The position numbers and the translations under genes were made by a program. Below are positions 43,907 to 52,980 of a stretch of DNA of 64,000 nucleotides, piece by piece. Position 1 is the stretch's first letter; each line of letters starts with the position of its first letter. The DNA is from an uncultured Pseudomonadota bacterium (GTDB taxonomy: Bacteria > Pseudomonadota > Alphaproteobacteria > RF32 > CAG-239): assembly GCA_902494875.1 (NCBI GenBank), contig CABUUO010000001.1:259671-323670 (forward strand), read 5' to 3'. The notes beneath the pieces were generated by a model. The model did no database searches. It was given only the letters and a program-made list of their open reading frames with translations, and was not told the origin of the DNA.

Positions 43907-44866
43907 ATGTTTCCAGAATTTCCAGACGACAATAAAAACGAAGATTTTTTGAACGAGTTCCGCCAAAAAATCGCCGAGCAGCCCACAACCTCTTTTGAAG
44001 AACGCAAAAACGAACTGAACCGCTCCAAAAGCGTGTTTATCGGCGCTGTCTCGGGCGTAGTGCTGGCTGGTATCGTCGGATGGTTTGTACTATCTCCGCG
44101 TTATGCCCAGGAAGGCACGGCCGAAGTTCCGGTTATCCGCAGGCCGCAGACGGCAATTAAGGTTCAGCCGACCGAACCCGGCGGAATGGAAATTTTGAAT
44201 CAGGACAAATCCGTTTACGGTATTCTGGATAAAAAGGAAGAAGACAAAAAAGTGGTGGAAAACCTGTTGCCGCCGCCGGAAGAACCCAAGCTTCCGGTTA
44301 TTGTTCCGACGGAGGGGGCTCCCAAGGCCGCAAGTGTTGCCGAAGTTGAACACCCGTCTACGGCTCCGGCTACAGACGTGCTGAAGGAAGCGGAAAAAAT
44401 CATTGAAGTGGCCGAAGCGCCCAAAGCCGCGCCGGTTCAGGAAACCAGACCCGAGCCCGAACCCAAGCCCCTTTCTCAGGCGATGAACGAATCTCCGGTT
44501 CCGGCTAAGGAAGCTGCGCCTAAAACGCCGGCTAAGACCGAAACTTCGAAAACGGAGGCCAAACCCGTACCCGAAAAAATCGAAATCAAAGAAGATTTTC
44601 TTGATTTGAAAATTCCGACCGGCGTATGGCAGGTTCAGCTGATGTCTTCCAACAACCGGTCTGCGGTTGAAAAATCCTGGCAGACGCTCAGCAAGAAATA
44701 CGCCTCGCTGAAAAACCAGCCTTATGAAATCGAAACCGCGGATCTCGGCGCCAAAGGCATCTATTATCGATTGAAGGCCGGCGCATTCAAAGCCAAAACG
44801 CTGGCAGACGGCTTGTGCAACGACATCAAAGCGCTGGGCGGAACCTGCATTGTAAAGAAAAAATAA
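43907..44866 (+). CDS. SPOR-domain membrane protein
   Basis: 319 aa. Cytoplasmic N-terminus of about 42 residues, one membrane helix (VFIGAVSGVVLAGIVGWFVL), a long Pro/Ala/Glu/Lys-rich periplasmic linker (about 70-230) and a C-terminal SPOR domain (about 240-319; VWQVQLMSSNNRSAVEKSWQ, YRLKAGAFKAKTLADGLC). SPOR domains bind denuded septal peptidoglycan, suggesting a cell-division role. The start has AGGAGAAATGCA. It is 1 bp before the site-2 protease gene and in the alphaproteobacterial dgt-SPOR-nagZ context. Confidence 0.9.
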   Translation: MFPEFPDDNKNEDFLNEFRQKIAEQPTTSFEERKNELNRSKSVFIGAVSGVVLAGIVGWFVLSPRYAQEGTAEVPVIRRPQTAIKVQPTEPGGMEILNQDKSVYGILDKKEEDKKVVENLLPPPEEPKLPVIVPTEGAPKAASVAEVEHPSTAPATDVLKEAEKIIEVAEAPKAAPVQETRPEPEPKPLSQAMNESPVPAKEAAPKTPAKTETSKTEAKPVPEKIEIKEDFLDLKIPTGVWQVQLMSSNNRSAVEKSWQTLSKKYASLKNQPYEIETADLGAKGIYYRLKAGAFKAKTLADGLCNDIKALGGTCIVKKK

Positions 44867-44867
44867 T

Positions 44868-45536
44868 ATGACGGCACAGCTTATCGGCATCGTATTGAAT
44901 TTTCTTCCGTTGCTGTTGGCGATTGTTCTGCACGAAATTGCGCACGGATACGCCGCCTGGAAGCTGGGAGACGATACGGCAAAAATAAACGGCAGGCTGT
45001 CTTTAAACCCGCTTAAACATATTGATCCGGCAGGAACCATTATACTGCCGGCTTTGTTGATATATTCCGGCGTCGGATTTGTTTTCGGCTGGGCCAAACC
45101 GGTTCCGGTCAATTTTTTCAATCTCAAAAACTATCGGCGTGACACGGTTATCGTCGCTTCGGCCGGGATTGCGCTCAATATTGTTCTGGCTGCTTTCTGC
45201 GCATTGCTGCTCAAAATCATTCCCGACTTTCCTGAAGGAATCGTTTTGGGCATTCTCAATGTGTTTCTGATCAATATGGTTGTGTATAACGTTATTCTGG
45301 CAGTATTCAACATCCTGCCGTTTCCGCCGCTGGACGGTTCCAAAATCCTGTTCGGATGGATTATGAGACCTTGGGCACAAAAATATATTTATGCCGAAAA
45401 AGCCGGAATGCTCATTATTGTCGCCGCAGCTCTGGTGTTGCCGGTGTTAGGCAAAAACCTCGGAGAAGACTGGAACTTTTTTGCCTTGTACATGAGCAAA
45501 GTTTCAAAATTTTTCATTTCGTTGCTGATAGGATAA
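44868..45536 (+). CDS. Site-2 protease family (M50) membrane metalloprotease
   Basis: 222 aa. Several membrane segments. Zinc motif VLHEIAHGYAAWKLGD near residue 22, FGWAKPVPVNFFNL and the third-ligand motif NILPFPPLDGSKIL near residue 155. These mark the compact, PDZ-less S2P group. Substrate unknown. It is tightly spaced with the SPOR gene (1 bp) and nagZ (4 bp). Confidence 0.93.
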   Translation: MTAQLIGIVLNFLPLLLAIVLHEIAHGYAAWKLGDDTAKINGRLSLNPLKHIDPAGTIILPALLIYSGVGFVFGWAKPVPVNFFNLKNYRRDTVIVASAGIALNIVLAAFCALLLKIIPDFPEGIVLGILNVFLINMVVYNVILAVFNILPFPPLDGSKILFGWIMRPWAQKYIYAEKAGMLIIVAAALVLPVLGKNLGEDWNFFALYMSKVSKFFISLLIG

Positions 45537-45540
45537 GATT

Positions 45541-46623
45541 ATGGAAAAACCAATATCCGCCGCTATGCTTTCCATTGCCTCGACACGCCTGAACGAGGAA
45601 GAAAAAAAGCTTTTGGAACAGGCTAACCCGCTCGGCGTCAGCCTGTTTGCCCGCAATATAAAAGACAAAGAACAGCTTCGGTTGCTGACCAGAGAAATCA
45701 GAGAAACTATCGGCCGCGAAGACGTTCTTATCGCCGTTGACCAGGAAGGAGGAAGGGTCAGACGCCTGAGCGAACCGGAATTCCGCCCTTATGCATCGCA
45801 GGCAGCCCTCGGTTCAATAGCGGATGCCGAGCTGCGGGAGACAGCCGTCAGAGACCACGCTTTTCTGATAAGCGCCGATTTGCAGGACACAGGCATTAAC
45901 TGGAACTATGCCCCTTGTCTGGACACGGCTTTTGACGACACGACCCCGGTTTTGAAAAATCGCTGTTTCGGCGGAAACGAAAAAGAGATTGCCGCATGCG
46001 GAAAACTGATGGTTGAAGAATATACGGCAAACGGTATCTGCCCCTGCATAAAACATATGCCCGGACACGGACGCGCCACCAGCGATCCGCACCTCGGCCT
46101 GCCGGTTTTGAATCATTCGCTTCAGGAACTGGAAAAAGACTTTTACCCGTTTCGGCAGCTCAGACACGCTCCAGCCGGCATGACAGCGCACATTATGATT
46201 CCTTCGGTTGACGGCCAAAATCCGATAACGCAGAGCCCCAAGGGCATTAAGGAAATTATCCGCGGCATTATCGGCTTTGACGGGCTGCTGATTTCCGACG
46301 CCATTGACATGCACGCGCTCAAAGGTTCGCTCGGCGAACGCACCAGACGCTCGCTTGAGGCCGGATGCGACTGCGTGTGCTATTGTTTCGGCGAGACCGA
46401 CGGTCTCAGAGAGGTTATTGCCCATTGCGGTTTTATGACGGATAAATCAATGATTAGATTTGCAAAAATAAAAAATATTATTAAAAATAAACTCCAGAAA
46501 AAAAATATTGAAAAAACCGCCGCGGAATATCAGAGTATTATCGGCAAAATCGATGAGTATAACGGCGGCTATGACGCAACCGAAGTCTTGCACAAAATGA
46601 TGCAAGCCAACGCGAGGAGATAA
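45541..46623 (+). CDS. nagZ: Beta-N-acetylhexosaminidase NagZ (GH3)
   Basis: 360 aa. Removes GlcNAc from peptidoglycan turnover fragments in the cytoplasm. Visible are IAVDQEGGRVRRL, NWNYAPCLDT, CIKHMPGHGRATSDPHLG (the NagZ His-containing loop) and the nucleophile region LISDAIDMHALKG. No signal peptide, as expected. It is 4 bp before the TatA-like gene. Confidence 0.95.
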   Translation: MEKPISAAMLSIASTRLNEEEKKLLEQANPLGVSLFARNIKDKEQLRLLTREIRETIGREDVLIAVDQEGGRVRRLSEPEFRPYASQAALGSIADAELRETAVRDHAFLISADLQDTGINWNYAPCLDTAFDDTTPVLKNRCFGGNEKEIAACGKLMVEEYTANGICPCIKHMPGHGRATSDPHLGLPVLNHSLQELEKDFYPFRQLRHAPAGMTAHIMIPSVDGQNPITQSPKGIKEIIRGIIGFDGLLISDAIDMHALKGSLGERTRRSLEAGCDCVCYCFGETDGLREVIAHCGFMTDKSMIRFAKIKNIIKNKLQKKNIEKTAAEYQSIIGKIDEYNGGYDATEVLHKMMQANARR

Positions 46624-46627
46624 ACTG

Positions 46628-46828
46628 ATGTTTGAATGGATTTTAATCGCGCTGATCGTAGCGGCAATTTTTTACGCCGGCGACCTGCCCAAGCTCAAAC
46701 AATATATGGATGAAAAAACCAAGGCAATCATGGAAAAAGCCAAAGAAAAGAAAAACGAGCTGGAAGCTCAGATGAAAAGCAAACAGTCTAAAGACAAAAA
46801 CGCAAAGTCTGACGATTCTGAAAATTAA
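46628..46828 (+). CDS. TatA-like small membrane protein
   Basis: 66 aa. An N-terminal hydrophobic helix (WILIALIVAAIFYAG), a short hinge DLPKLKQYM and a charged amphipathic helix form the TatA layout. The gene sits where tatA usually lies downstream of nagZ in Alphaproteobacteria. The canonical FG-x-x-x-LP hinge is altered to YAGDLP, and no tatB, tatC or scpAB follows. It may be a diverged TatA or an unrelated single-pass protein. Confidence 0.5.
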   Translation: MFEWILIALIVAAIFYAGDLPKLKQYMDEKTKAIMEKAKEKKNELEAQMKSKQSKDKNAKSDDSEN

Positions 46829-46850
46829 GCAGATTTTTTTACCGATTAAG

Positions 46851-46881
46851 CGCCTGAAATGATCGTTTCGGGCGTTTTTTT
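46851..46881 (+). terminator. Intrinsic terminator after the SPOR-nagZ-TatA-like unit
   Basis: Stem CGCCTGAAA/TTTCGGGCG (46851-46859 and 46866-46874, one T-G pair), then seven T residues. Confidence 0.8.
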
Positions 46882-46960
46882 GCGGGATAATTCATATTAT
46901 TGTGGATTTTTAGCCGTTTACGTGTTATATATAGGGTATACATTATGTTGGAGAACGGCT

Positions 46961-47401
46961 ATGAGTATATCGTCTACTAGAAAAGTATCGAGCTCAACCG
47001 CTCCTGCCCGCAGAACAGAAAGAAGTTACGCTGTCGGCGGACAGGGAGAAGCTTTTGTGGAAAATATTGACACAACAAACAACGTGTCAATCAATAACGA
47101 TTCCAATGAACACCACAATGAGTCCGAACAGTCATTTCAAAGACCAAACAAAAAAGAAGAAAAAAGCAACATTTCTTCCGCACCGGCTTATGTTGCCAGC
47201 GCCATAGAGGCTCTGGCGGCCAGCGGCGTCTATGAACAGGCCGAAGAAGACAGCGAAGCCAATGCGTCTCACAAAATCGGCGTTTATGACAATAACCAGT
47301 CCATCATCAAAGAAGATCAGCAGGAACGGAACAACCATCCGTACCTTAAGCATTTTTACGAAAAAAACGAGATTGTCGAAGAGGTTGACGAACTGGTCTG
47401 A
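46961..47401 (+). CDS. Hypothetical low-complexity protein
   Basis: 146 aa, not recognised. Hydrophilic, Ser/Asn/Glu-rich and probably largely disordered, with one predicted helix (AYVASAIEALAASGVYEQ). The start at 46961 has GGAGAACGGCT upstream; the frame is open from 46859 but that part overlaps the preceding terminator. No signal peptide or membrane segment. A copy of the dispersed repeat begins right after its stop. Confidence 0.6.
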   Translation: MSISSTRKVSSSTAPARRTERSYAVGGQGEAFVENIDTTNNVSINNDSNEHHNESEQSFQRPNKKEEKSNISSAPAYVASAIEALAASGVYEQAEEDSEANASHKIGVYDNNQSIIKEDQQERNNHPYLKHFYEKNEIVEEVDELV

Positions 47402-47552
47402 CCGGGCAAGCCCTGGGGGCAAAGGTTGGCTGCCTTACGGCTTTTTATAAAATGCGCCGCGCGCCCATGTTGGGTCACCCTGAACGAAGTGAAGGGTCTC
47501 AGCAATATTAATAAGGCCGGGATGTTTCGCTGCGCTCAACATGACAATAAGA
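47402..47552. repeat. Dispersed composite palindromic repeat, copy 3
   Basis: Starts at the stop of the preceding gene with CCGGGCAAGCCCTGG. It shares the GGTTGGCTG...TACGG and TGCGCCGCGCGCCC modules with copy 1, then CCTGAACGAAGTGAAGGGTC, TCAGC, an AT loop, and GCCGGGATGTTTCGCTGCGC with ACATGAC. It lies between convergent genes. Confidence 0.8.
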
Positions 47553-47573
47553 AAAGGTTCAGTATGACAAAAA

Positions 47574-49232
47574 CTACTGCTTATTATCCTTACCAATTGC
47601 GGCTTTCTGCGCCGTTTCAATATCGCTCGGGTAATTGACGTCAAAAACAATATTTTCGTCTTTAACTTCCACCAGTTTGGTATAGTCCGAATGCTCGATG
47701 AACACAGGACGCAAATCAGCGTTTTCGGGAACCACGTCGGCAAATTCATACAAGTCTTTTCCCCAGATGACAGGATTGCATTTTATGCCGTGACGCGAGG
47801 CTATAACCAGTTGGCGCCCCTCTCCTTTTTGGAAGCTTTTAATCATCTCATTGATATATTCAGGCGTAATGTTGGGCATATCGGCCGGTATCAGAATAAC
47901 GCCGTCACAGAAACCGGGAACCGATTTCACGCCCAAATCAATAGAGGTGCGAACCCCTGAACGATAGGCTGAATTGTAAATGACGTTAACATCAATGTCT
48001 TCGAGATATTCTTCCATATCTTCCGCCTGATGGCCCGTAATCAAAAACACCGGCGAGGCCTTGGATTTTACGGCAGCTTCCAGGGCATTCAAAAACAACG
48101 GGCGGCCTCCGACTTCGGCCAGCAGCTTATTGCGTCCGGCTCGGGCGCCCACGCCGGCAGCCAGTACCACGGCGGCAATTCCGGCTTCTTTCTCGGAAGT
48201 CTCGTTTCCGGCCGAACGTATCAGCCGTTCCGAGCGTTCGTCATCCAGCCGGCCGCGGCTCTTCATAATGAAATTCTGCGGATGATTGAAGTCAAACACA
48301 TTAAGCTTATCCGCAACAATCGCCTGAACGATATAACGTTCCAGATAGGCTGTATCCAGCTTGTCGAAATTATAGGGAATGACAATGACCTTTTTTTCTT
48401 TTTTGGCGGCAATAATCAAATCCGACGCGCCGACCTGCGGAAGCGATGGACAGACGATTTCGTCGACAAAACTTTGCAGTGCCCGCATTAAGATGTCCCG
48501 GCCGCAACTGTTGCGCTGCCCGCCGATGACAAACAAAACGTCAATATGATCTTTCAGCGACATTTGCAGCGTGCCGGCAATGTCTTCAACCGTATGCGGT
48601 GTTTCATACTCATGCACAAAATTCATATTCATCTGCGGAAAATCTTTGACCAGACGTTTGACCACCGCCGTAAAATGTTTGGTTTCGTCACCATTGTTCA
48701 AAAAACGCGTATATATCAGCCCGGCACGTTTGCTGCTGACATCGTGCACCGACAACATATCAACGTTTCCCGACAGTTTGAAAACAAGTTCATCCACATC
48801 CGCCTGCGAAATCAGCGGCAGCGTCAGTTCCAGCTCGGCAATAATCTCGTTTTCCTCAACAAAGGCATACGGCGTCGCAATATTCAAAATGACATTGCGA
48901 TTATAACGGTTAAACTTGGCTACACGGTCATCATTGACCATAAAAACGCCGCGGATGGTCGATATAATCCGGCAAACGCCGTCATTGCCGACACTATAGG
49001 CCGTATTTTTGCCGCAAAGCCTGGCGCCGACAATTCCCAACGCGGTTTGAAAGCTGATGTCGCCGTCTTCCATAACGGCGCCGAAAACCTTTTCCACGCC
49101 GTATTTTTTGAGCTGGACGATGTCTTCCTCCTGCAGGCGGCGGCCTTTTTCCAGCATTGCGTTTCCCAGTTTCAGCGGATTGAAAAGGATTATGCCCAGC
49201 GCGTCGCTTATCTTAAATTCATCACAAATCAT
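47574..49232 (-). CDS. Fusion: molybdopterin-binding (MoaB/MoeA-like) domain with MobA-like nucleotidyltransferase
   Basis: 552 aa. The N-terminal about 340 residues contain a molybdopterin-binding-type region (DDRVAKFNRYN; DVLFVIGGQRNSCGRDILM). The C-terminal about 200 residues are a MobA/MocA-like NTP transferase (AAVVLAAGVGARAGRNKLLA, GGRPLFLNAL, GVILIPADMPNITPEYI, FDVNYPSDIETA). Such fusions in Alphaproteobacteria are annotated as molybdopterin-binding/nucleotidyltransferase proteins and may attach CMP to molybdopterin. No molybdoenzyme is encoded nearby, so the target is unknown. Confidence 0.85.
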   Translation of the reverse strand: MICDEFKISDALGIILFNPLKLGNAMLEKGRRLQEEDIVQLKKYGVEKVFGAVMEDGDISFQTALGIVGARLCGKNTAYSVGNDGVCRIISTIRGVFMVNDDRVAKFNRYNRNVILNIATPYAFVEENEIIAELELTLPLISQADVDELVFKLSGNVDMLSVHDVSSKRAGLIYTRFLNNGDETKHFTAVVKRLVKDFPQMNMNFVHEYETPHTVEDIAGTLQMSLKDHIDVLFVIGGQRNSCGRDILMRALQSFVDEIVCPSLPQVGASDLIIAAKKEKKVIVIPYNFDKLDTAYLERYIVQAIVADKLNVFDFNHPQNFIMKSRGRLDDERSERLIRSAGNETSEKEAGIAAVVLAAGVGARAGRNKLLAEVGGRPLFLNALEAAVKSKASPVFLITGHQAEDMEEYLEDIDVNVIYNSAYRSGVRTSIDLGVKSVPGFCDGVILIPADMPNITPEYINEMIKSFQKGEGRQLVIASRHGIKCNPVIWGKDLYEFADVVPENADLRPVFIEHSDYTKLVEVKDENIVFDVNYPSDIETAQKAAIGKDNKQ

Positions 49233-49330
49233 TGCCGTTTTCCAATAATGTCATTTTGTTTCAATATAGTCTGCAAATCTTAAAAAATAACAAACGGCGG
49301 GCGACACAAACGCAAGGGCGTTAATGGTGT

Positions 49331-49527
49331 ATTGTCATCCTGAACGAAGTGAAGGGTCTCAGCAATGTGATAAGGCTGAGATGTTTCGACTACACTTCGT
49401 TTCGCTCAACATGACAATTGTGATAAGGCTGAGATGCTTCGACAGGTTCAGGGTGACAAATTGTGATAAGGCCGGGATCCTTCGCTACGCTCAGGATGAC
49501 AATAAAAAAAGGCTCAGGATGACAATA
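49331..49527. repeat. Dispersed palindromic repeat, copy 4, with tandem partial units
   Basis: First unit (49333-49417) is a near-perfect inverted repeat: GTCATCCTGAACGAAGTGAA, GGGTCTCAGC, AT loop, GCTGAGATG..., ending CTCAACATGAC. Three right-hand fragments follow (about 49418-49460, 49460-49505 and 49508-49527), each of the form TGATAAGGC(T/C)GAGATxCTTCG...TCAGG(G/A)TGACAA. The GC-rich module of copies 1-3 is absent. With the terminator at 49531 it fills the 362-bp gap between two minus-strand genes. Confidence 0.85.
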
Positions 49528-49530
49528 TAA

Positions 49531-49562
49531 AGAAAACCTCCCGGCATTGCTGCGCGGGAGGT
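49531..49562 (-). terminator. Intrinsic terminator of the autotransporter gene
   Basis: On the minus strand, ACCTCCCG/CGGGAGGT stem (49562-49555 and 49543-49536) followed by TTTTC, 33 bp after the autotransporter stop. Confidence 0.8.
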
Positions 49563-49594
49563 CTCCTGCAAAGGAAAATCAGAATGACCGAACA

Positions 49595-52500
49595 CTAAAA
49601 TTTATATTTAGCATTCAGCAAACCGGTGTGATCCTGGTAATCCTGACGGAAACGTCCTTCATAACCAAGAGAGAGTTCTATGTCGTCATTGACATCGGCA
49701 GATACGCCGGCGCCAAATTCAACACCAAACCGATCCAAAGCTTCGCCCTTAACCCTATAGGCCGAACCATTGGAGAGGCTTACGACCGAATCGGCATCAT
49801 CGTTCATGAGGTCGTAGGTCATAGCCAGACGGGCTTCGGGACGCAGCGTAATGCCGTTTTCAAGCGTTACGTCAGTTGCGGCTCTGGCCTCGGCAACGGC
49901 AGTCAGAATGTCAGAGCTCAAGCCCTTGACTCTCTGGCCGGCAGTATCGGTGTAGTTGTCCTGAGAGAGTCTGACATAGCGCAGACCGGCACTCGGGGTC
50001 AGCTTATAACCGTTGAGGTTCATATTGACACCGCTCATAGCCTGCAAACCGAACGTGTCTACGTCATAATCGGCATGGTGCATCTTGCCGGCAACGTTCT
50101 TCTTTTCGGCGTAATCAGACCAGCTGTAAGAAGCGGTACCATTGACAAACCAGTCGGAAGGCTTGTATTCGCCATAGACAAATACGCTGTGCGTGTCTAC
50201 GTCCGAAGAACGCAGGTGGCTGTCAATGTCCGCGTTGGTGTAGGCATAACCGACACCGGCTTTAACGTCGTCATTGACCATTTTTTCAACGCCCATTGCC
50301 AGACCTTCGCTGTCAATGTCAAAACCATGACCTTTGTCATATTTGGTTTTGTTGAACAACCCCTGAACCCAAGCAGCGCCGCGGGCAAAAATGTTGTCGC
50401 CGCTGGCTTTGCCCTGAGCTCCGGAGGTGATGGAACCGTTGCTCATACGCTGGGAGGCGGCACCAAAAATCTGATTGGTTGTCTGAACGGACATTGCCTG
50501 CAGAACCGGATTGGTTTCCGGCGCCAAAGCCTCGGCCATATCGGCGGCCTGAGAGGCCGAGCCGCTCTGAATCATCTCAGACATGGCTTTGGTGATGTCA
50601 TTAGAGCCTTCATGTTCGCCCAAACCGGTGGTGAAAGCGGCAATAACGGCAGACTGGTTGCCGTTGATGCCCTCTGAAGCCAAAGAAGCGGCCACCTCAG
50701 ACTGAGACTTCTGTTCGGCGGTGATTTTACCGTCTGTTTCCAAAGCATCGGCATTGATGTTAAACAGGTGGTTGCCGGCAATTTCAATATTGCCCGAGAC
50801 GCCACTGTCAGCAATCTGAATGCCGTCCGTTGCCAGTTTCCCGGCATCGACACCGGTTGCAATGACCAGATTAACGTTGGCTTTCTCGTTATCTTCTGAC
50901 GTTGCGGTCAAAGAAGTGACTTTACCGTTGGCAATATCCTCGCCGTTTTGAGCAACACCGACGTTCATGGTCGCGCCATTTTCCAAGGTTACGGCAGACG
51001 CCAGCGTATTCGTGCCGAGGTCTAAGACCCCGCCTTTTTCTACCGTGGCATTATCAATGCCTTTATAGTCATTGACAACGTTGACACGACCGGAGATATT
51101 CAAATTATCAGCCGTCAGTTTAGCATCTTTGTCTTCTTCAACATCCAAAGTCAGAGAAGCATTTTGCGCAACATTAACATTGGTTACGTTAGACGTTTCT
51201 TCCAACAGTTCGGAAACGACGGCGGCTGCCTTGATGTTCAAGTCGTTCAAGCTGGTCAGCTTTTTGATTTTGGCATAGGTGCTGTTGACATTGATGACTG
51301 AACTGCCGTCACCGGTTACGTTTGCAACCAATTCACCGGTCAAATTGACGGTGGAAGCGTTCAACGTTGTGTCAGCGGCCGTCAGCGTACCATCAATGTT
51401 GGCAACGGAAGCGTCCGCAATTGTTACCGTATTTTCACCGGCGTCGAGTTCAGCACCTGATCTGATGTTGAGTTCACCTTTAACCAGGCTGACGTTTTGT
51501 TCGGCAACCGTTGTTCCGGAATTGATGTTCATTTTGGCGGTATTAACCTTTGTCGTGCCTTTGATTATACTGTCTCCATCAAAGTTGGCAACTGGCATTG
51601 CGGCCAGTTGAGCGGCTTCAACATAGGCTTTATAATCCTCGGTCTCAGAAACGGCATTAAAGTCGTCATCAGTACGATCACCGCTGTTTTCACCCAGATA
51701 GGCTTCTTTGACGGCTTCATCGCTGATGAGTGCGTGTTTGGCGTCATCCGTCAAATCATTATCTGTTACTTCAGCAGTTTTTCCATCTTCAGAAGCAAGA
51801 TATGCGGCCAGTTTGTCGTTTTCAATGCCTTCATAAGTCGCATTCTCTTGTTTCTCTTCTTTAATATCATCATAGCCAAGAGCGTTTCCCTGCGATAAAT
51901 ATTCTTTAACGTTCTCATCGCTCGGCTCTTTTTCTAAAGATAAAGCTTCTTTAATTTTCTCTTTGGCATCATCAGAAAGATTGTCCGCTGCTTGGTTTTC
52001 CTCACTACCCCAAAAAGATTCGGCCTGCTTGGCTTGGATCTCGTCTGAAGTTGCTTCATCAACATTGGTTTTAAACGATCCATCCTTTAAATCTTCATAT
52101 TTCAGATTTGCAGCGAGGTCTTTGTTATATTCAGTCAGCAACGCCTCCGAACCTTCTCTCCACAGGGTATCTTTAACCGTGTTAACACGGATGTCATCCT
52201 CTTTGAACAGAGCATAGTCGGCTTCATTGCGTTTTCCGGCTTTATATTCCTTTTCTATCTCAGCCGCAACGCTTTTAACCGTTTCCGAACCGTCAAGAGT
52301 AAAGTTGTCACTACTTTTTGTACCGACAATACCGTTTCTGACGTTCAGCATACCGCCGGAAACCTTCATATTTTTACCGCCGATAATTGCTCCGTCGCTG
52401 ACATTGACCGTACCGCCGCTCATTTGCAGATTTTGGGCATTAAGCAAAGAACCGGTTGTCCAACCGTTGTTTTTAATTGCCTCGGCATCATCCGTATTCA

Positions 52501-52915
52501 AAAGACGGATATCACCGCCATTAACGTTTACGGTTCCGCCGCTGATGGTCAGGTCGGTTACTTCTATCGAACCGCCGTTGGTAATGGTGGCTGTGCCGCT
52601 CTGAATGTCAACAAAACCGCCTTTGGCTCCCGCTCCGGTATTATCCGTAATGGTATTGCGGGTATATTTTCCTTTTAACGTTTCATCTTCCGGAGCATCA
52701 CCGCCATGCTGACGGACTCCGTCAATTAAAACATTGGCATTGCCAGTAAATACAACGCCTTTGATATATTGGTCAGAATTTTCTTGCAAGACAATTGCGG
52801 ATTCAACAGTATGATTTCCGTCTATTGCCCAAACCTGATCTTTCTCCGCGCGAGCGTCCGTCGCAGCAAATGCTGCGGCTACCAGCGCGGTTGAAAATAA
52901 AAGATTATTTTTCAT
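49595..52915 (-). CDS. Autotransporter (type V secretion) outer-membrane/surface protein
   Basis: 1106 aa from ATG 52915, at better spacing from AAAGGA than an ATG at 52927. Signal peptide NNLLFSTALVAAAFAATDARA. The passenger is a Gly/Thr/Asn-rich beta helix (TISGGTVNVNGGDIRLLN, LQMSGGTVNVSDGAIIGG), interrupted at about residues 210-440 by a strongly acidic, apparently helical insert, then resumed. The C-terminal about 280 residues form the translocator barrel, ending LLNAKYKF with the expected terminal Phe. Passenger function unknown; adhesin-like. Its leader is highly structured (see 52946-53126). Confidence 0.92.
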   Translation of the reverse strand: MKNNLLFSTALVAAAFAATDARAEKDQVWAIDGNHTVESAIVLQENSDQYIKGVVFTGNANVLIDGVRQHGGDAPEDETLKGKYTRNTITDNTGAGAKGGFVDIQSGTATITNGGSIEVTDLTISGGTVNVNGGDIRLLNTDDAEAIKNNGWTTGSLLNAQNLQMSGGTVNVSDGAIIGGKNMKVSGGMLNVRNGIVGTKSSDNFTLDGSETVKSVAAEIEKEYKAGKRNEADYALFKEDDIRVNTVKDTLWREGSEALLTEYNKDLAANLKYEDLKDGSFKTNVDEATSDEIQAKQAESFWGSEENQAADNLSDDAKEKIKEALSLEKEPSDENVKEYLSQGNALGYDDIKEEKQENATYEGIENDKLAAYLASEDGKTAEVTDNDLTDDAKHALISDEAVKEAYLGENSGDRTDDDFNAVSETEDYKAYVEAAQLAAMPVANFDGDSIIKGTTKVNTAKMNINSGTTVAEQNVSLVKGELNIRSGAELDAGENTVTIADASVANIDGTLTAADTTLNASTVNLTGELVANVTGDGSSVINVNSTYAKIKKLTSLNDLNIKAAAVVSELLEETSNVTNVNVAQNASLTLDVEEDKDAKLTADNLNISGRVNVVNDYKGIDNATVEKGGVLDLGTNTLASAVTLENGATMNVGVAQNGEDIANGKVTSLTATSEDNEKANVNLVIATGVDAGKLATDGIQIADSGVSGNIEIAGNHLFNINADALETDGKITAEQKSQSEVAASLASEGINGNQSAVIAAFTTGLGEHEGSNDITKAMSEMIQSGSASQAADMAEALAPETNPVLQAMSVQTTNQIFGAASQRMSNGSITSGAQGKASGDNIFARGAAWVQGLFNKTKYDKGHGFDIDSEGLAMGVEKMVNDDVKAGVGYAYTNADIDSHLRSSDVDTHSVFVYGEYKPSDWFVNGTASYSWSDYAEKKNVAGKMHHADYDVDTFGLQAMSGVNMNLNGYKLTPSAGLRYVRLSQDNYTDTAGQRVKGLSSDILTAVAEARAATDVTLENGITLRPEARLAMTYDLMNDDADSVVSLSNGSAYRVKGEALDRFGVEFGAGVSADVNDDIELSLGYEGRFRQDYQDHTGLLNAKYKF

Positions 52916-52945
52916 ACGATTTAACATCCTTTTGTTAAACTAGTT

Positions 52946-52980
52946 AAAACAAAAACCCGCTCTTGTTTTAAGAAGGCGGG
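52946..52980 (-). terminator. Leader terminator (candidate attenuator) before the autotransporter
   Basis: On the minus strand, CCCGC (52980-52976), a 2-nt bulge, TCTT, loop AAAAC, AAGA, GCGGG (52960-52956), then TTTTTGTTTT. It lies between the folded leader and the ribosome binding site (AAAAGGA at 52934-52928), so it would stop transcription before the gene unless prevented. Its 5' arm is contiguous with CGGATGT (52981-52987), which can pair upstream. Confidence 0.7.

Noticed and set aside
44090..45127. 345-codon minus-strand frame opposite the SPOR and M50 genes
   Set aside because: Low-complexity Phe/Arg/Gly translation typical of the antisense of a Pro/Glu/Lys-rich linker.
49331..49527. 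Possible CRISPR array
   Set aside because: The units are imperfect palindromes and fragments without regular spacers, no cas gene is near, and related single copies occur elsewhere in the window.
49547..50677. 376-codon plus-strand frame opposite the autotransporter barrel
   Set aside because: Antisense of a verified barrel domain; its start lies in a terminator hairpin.
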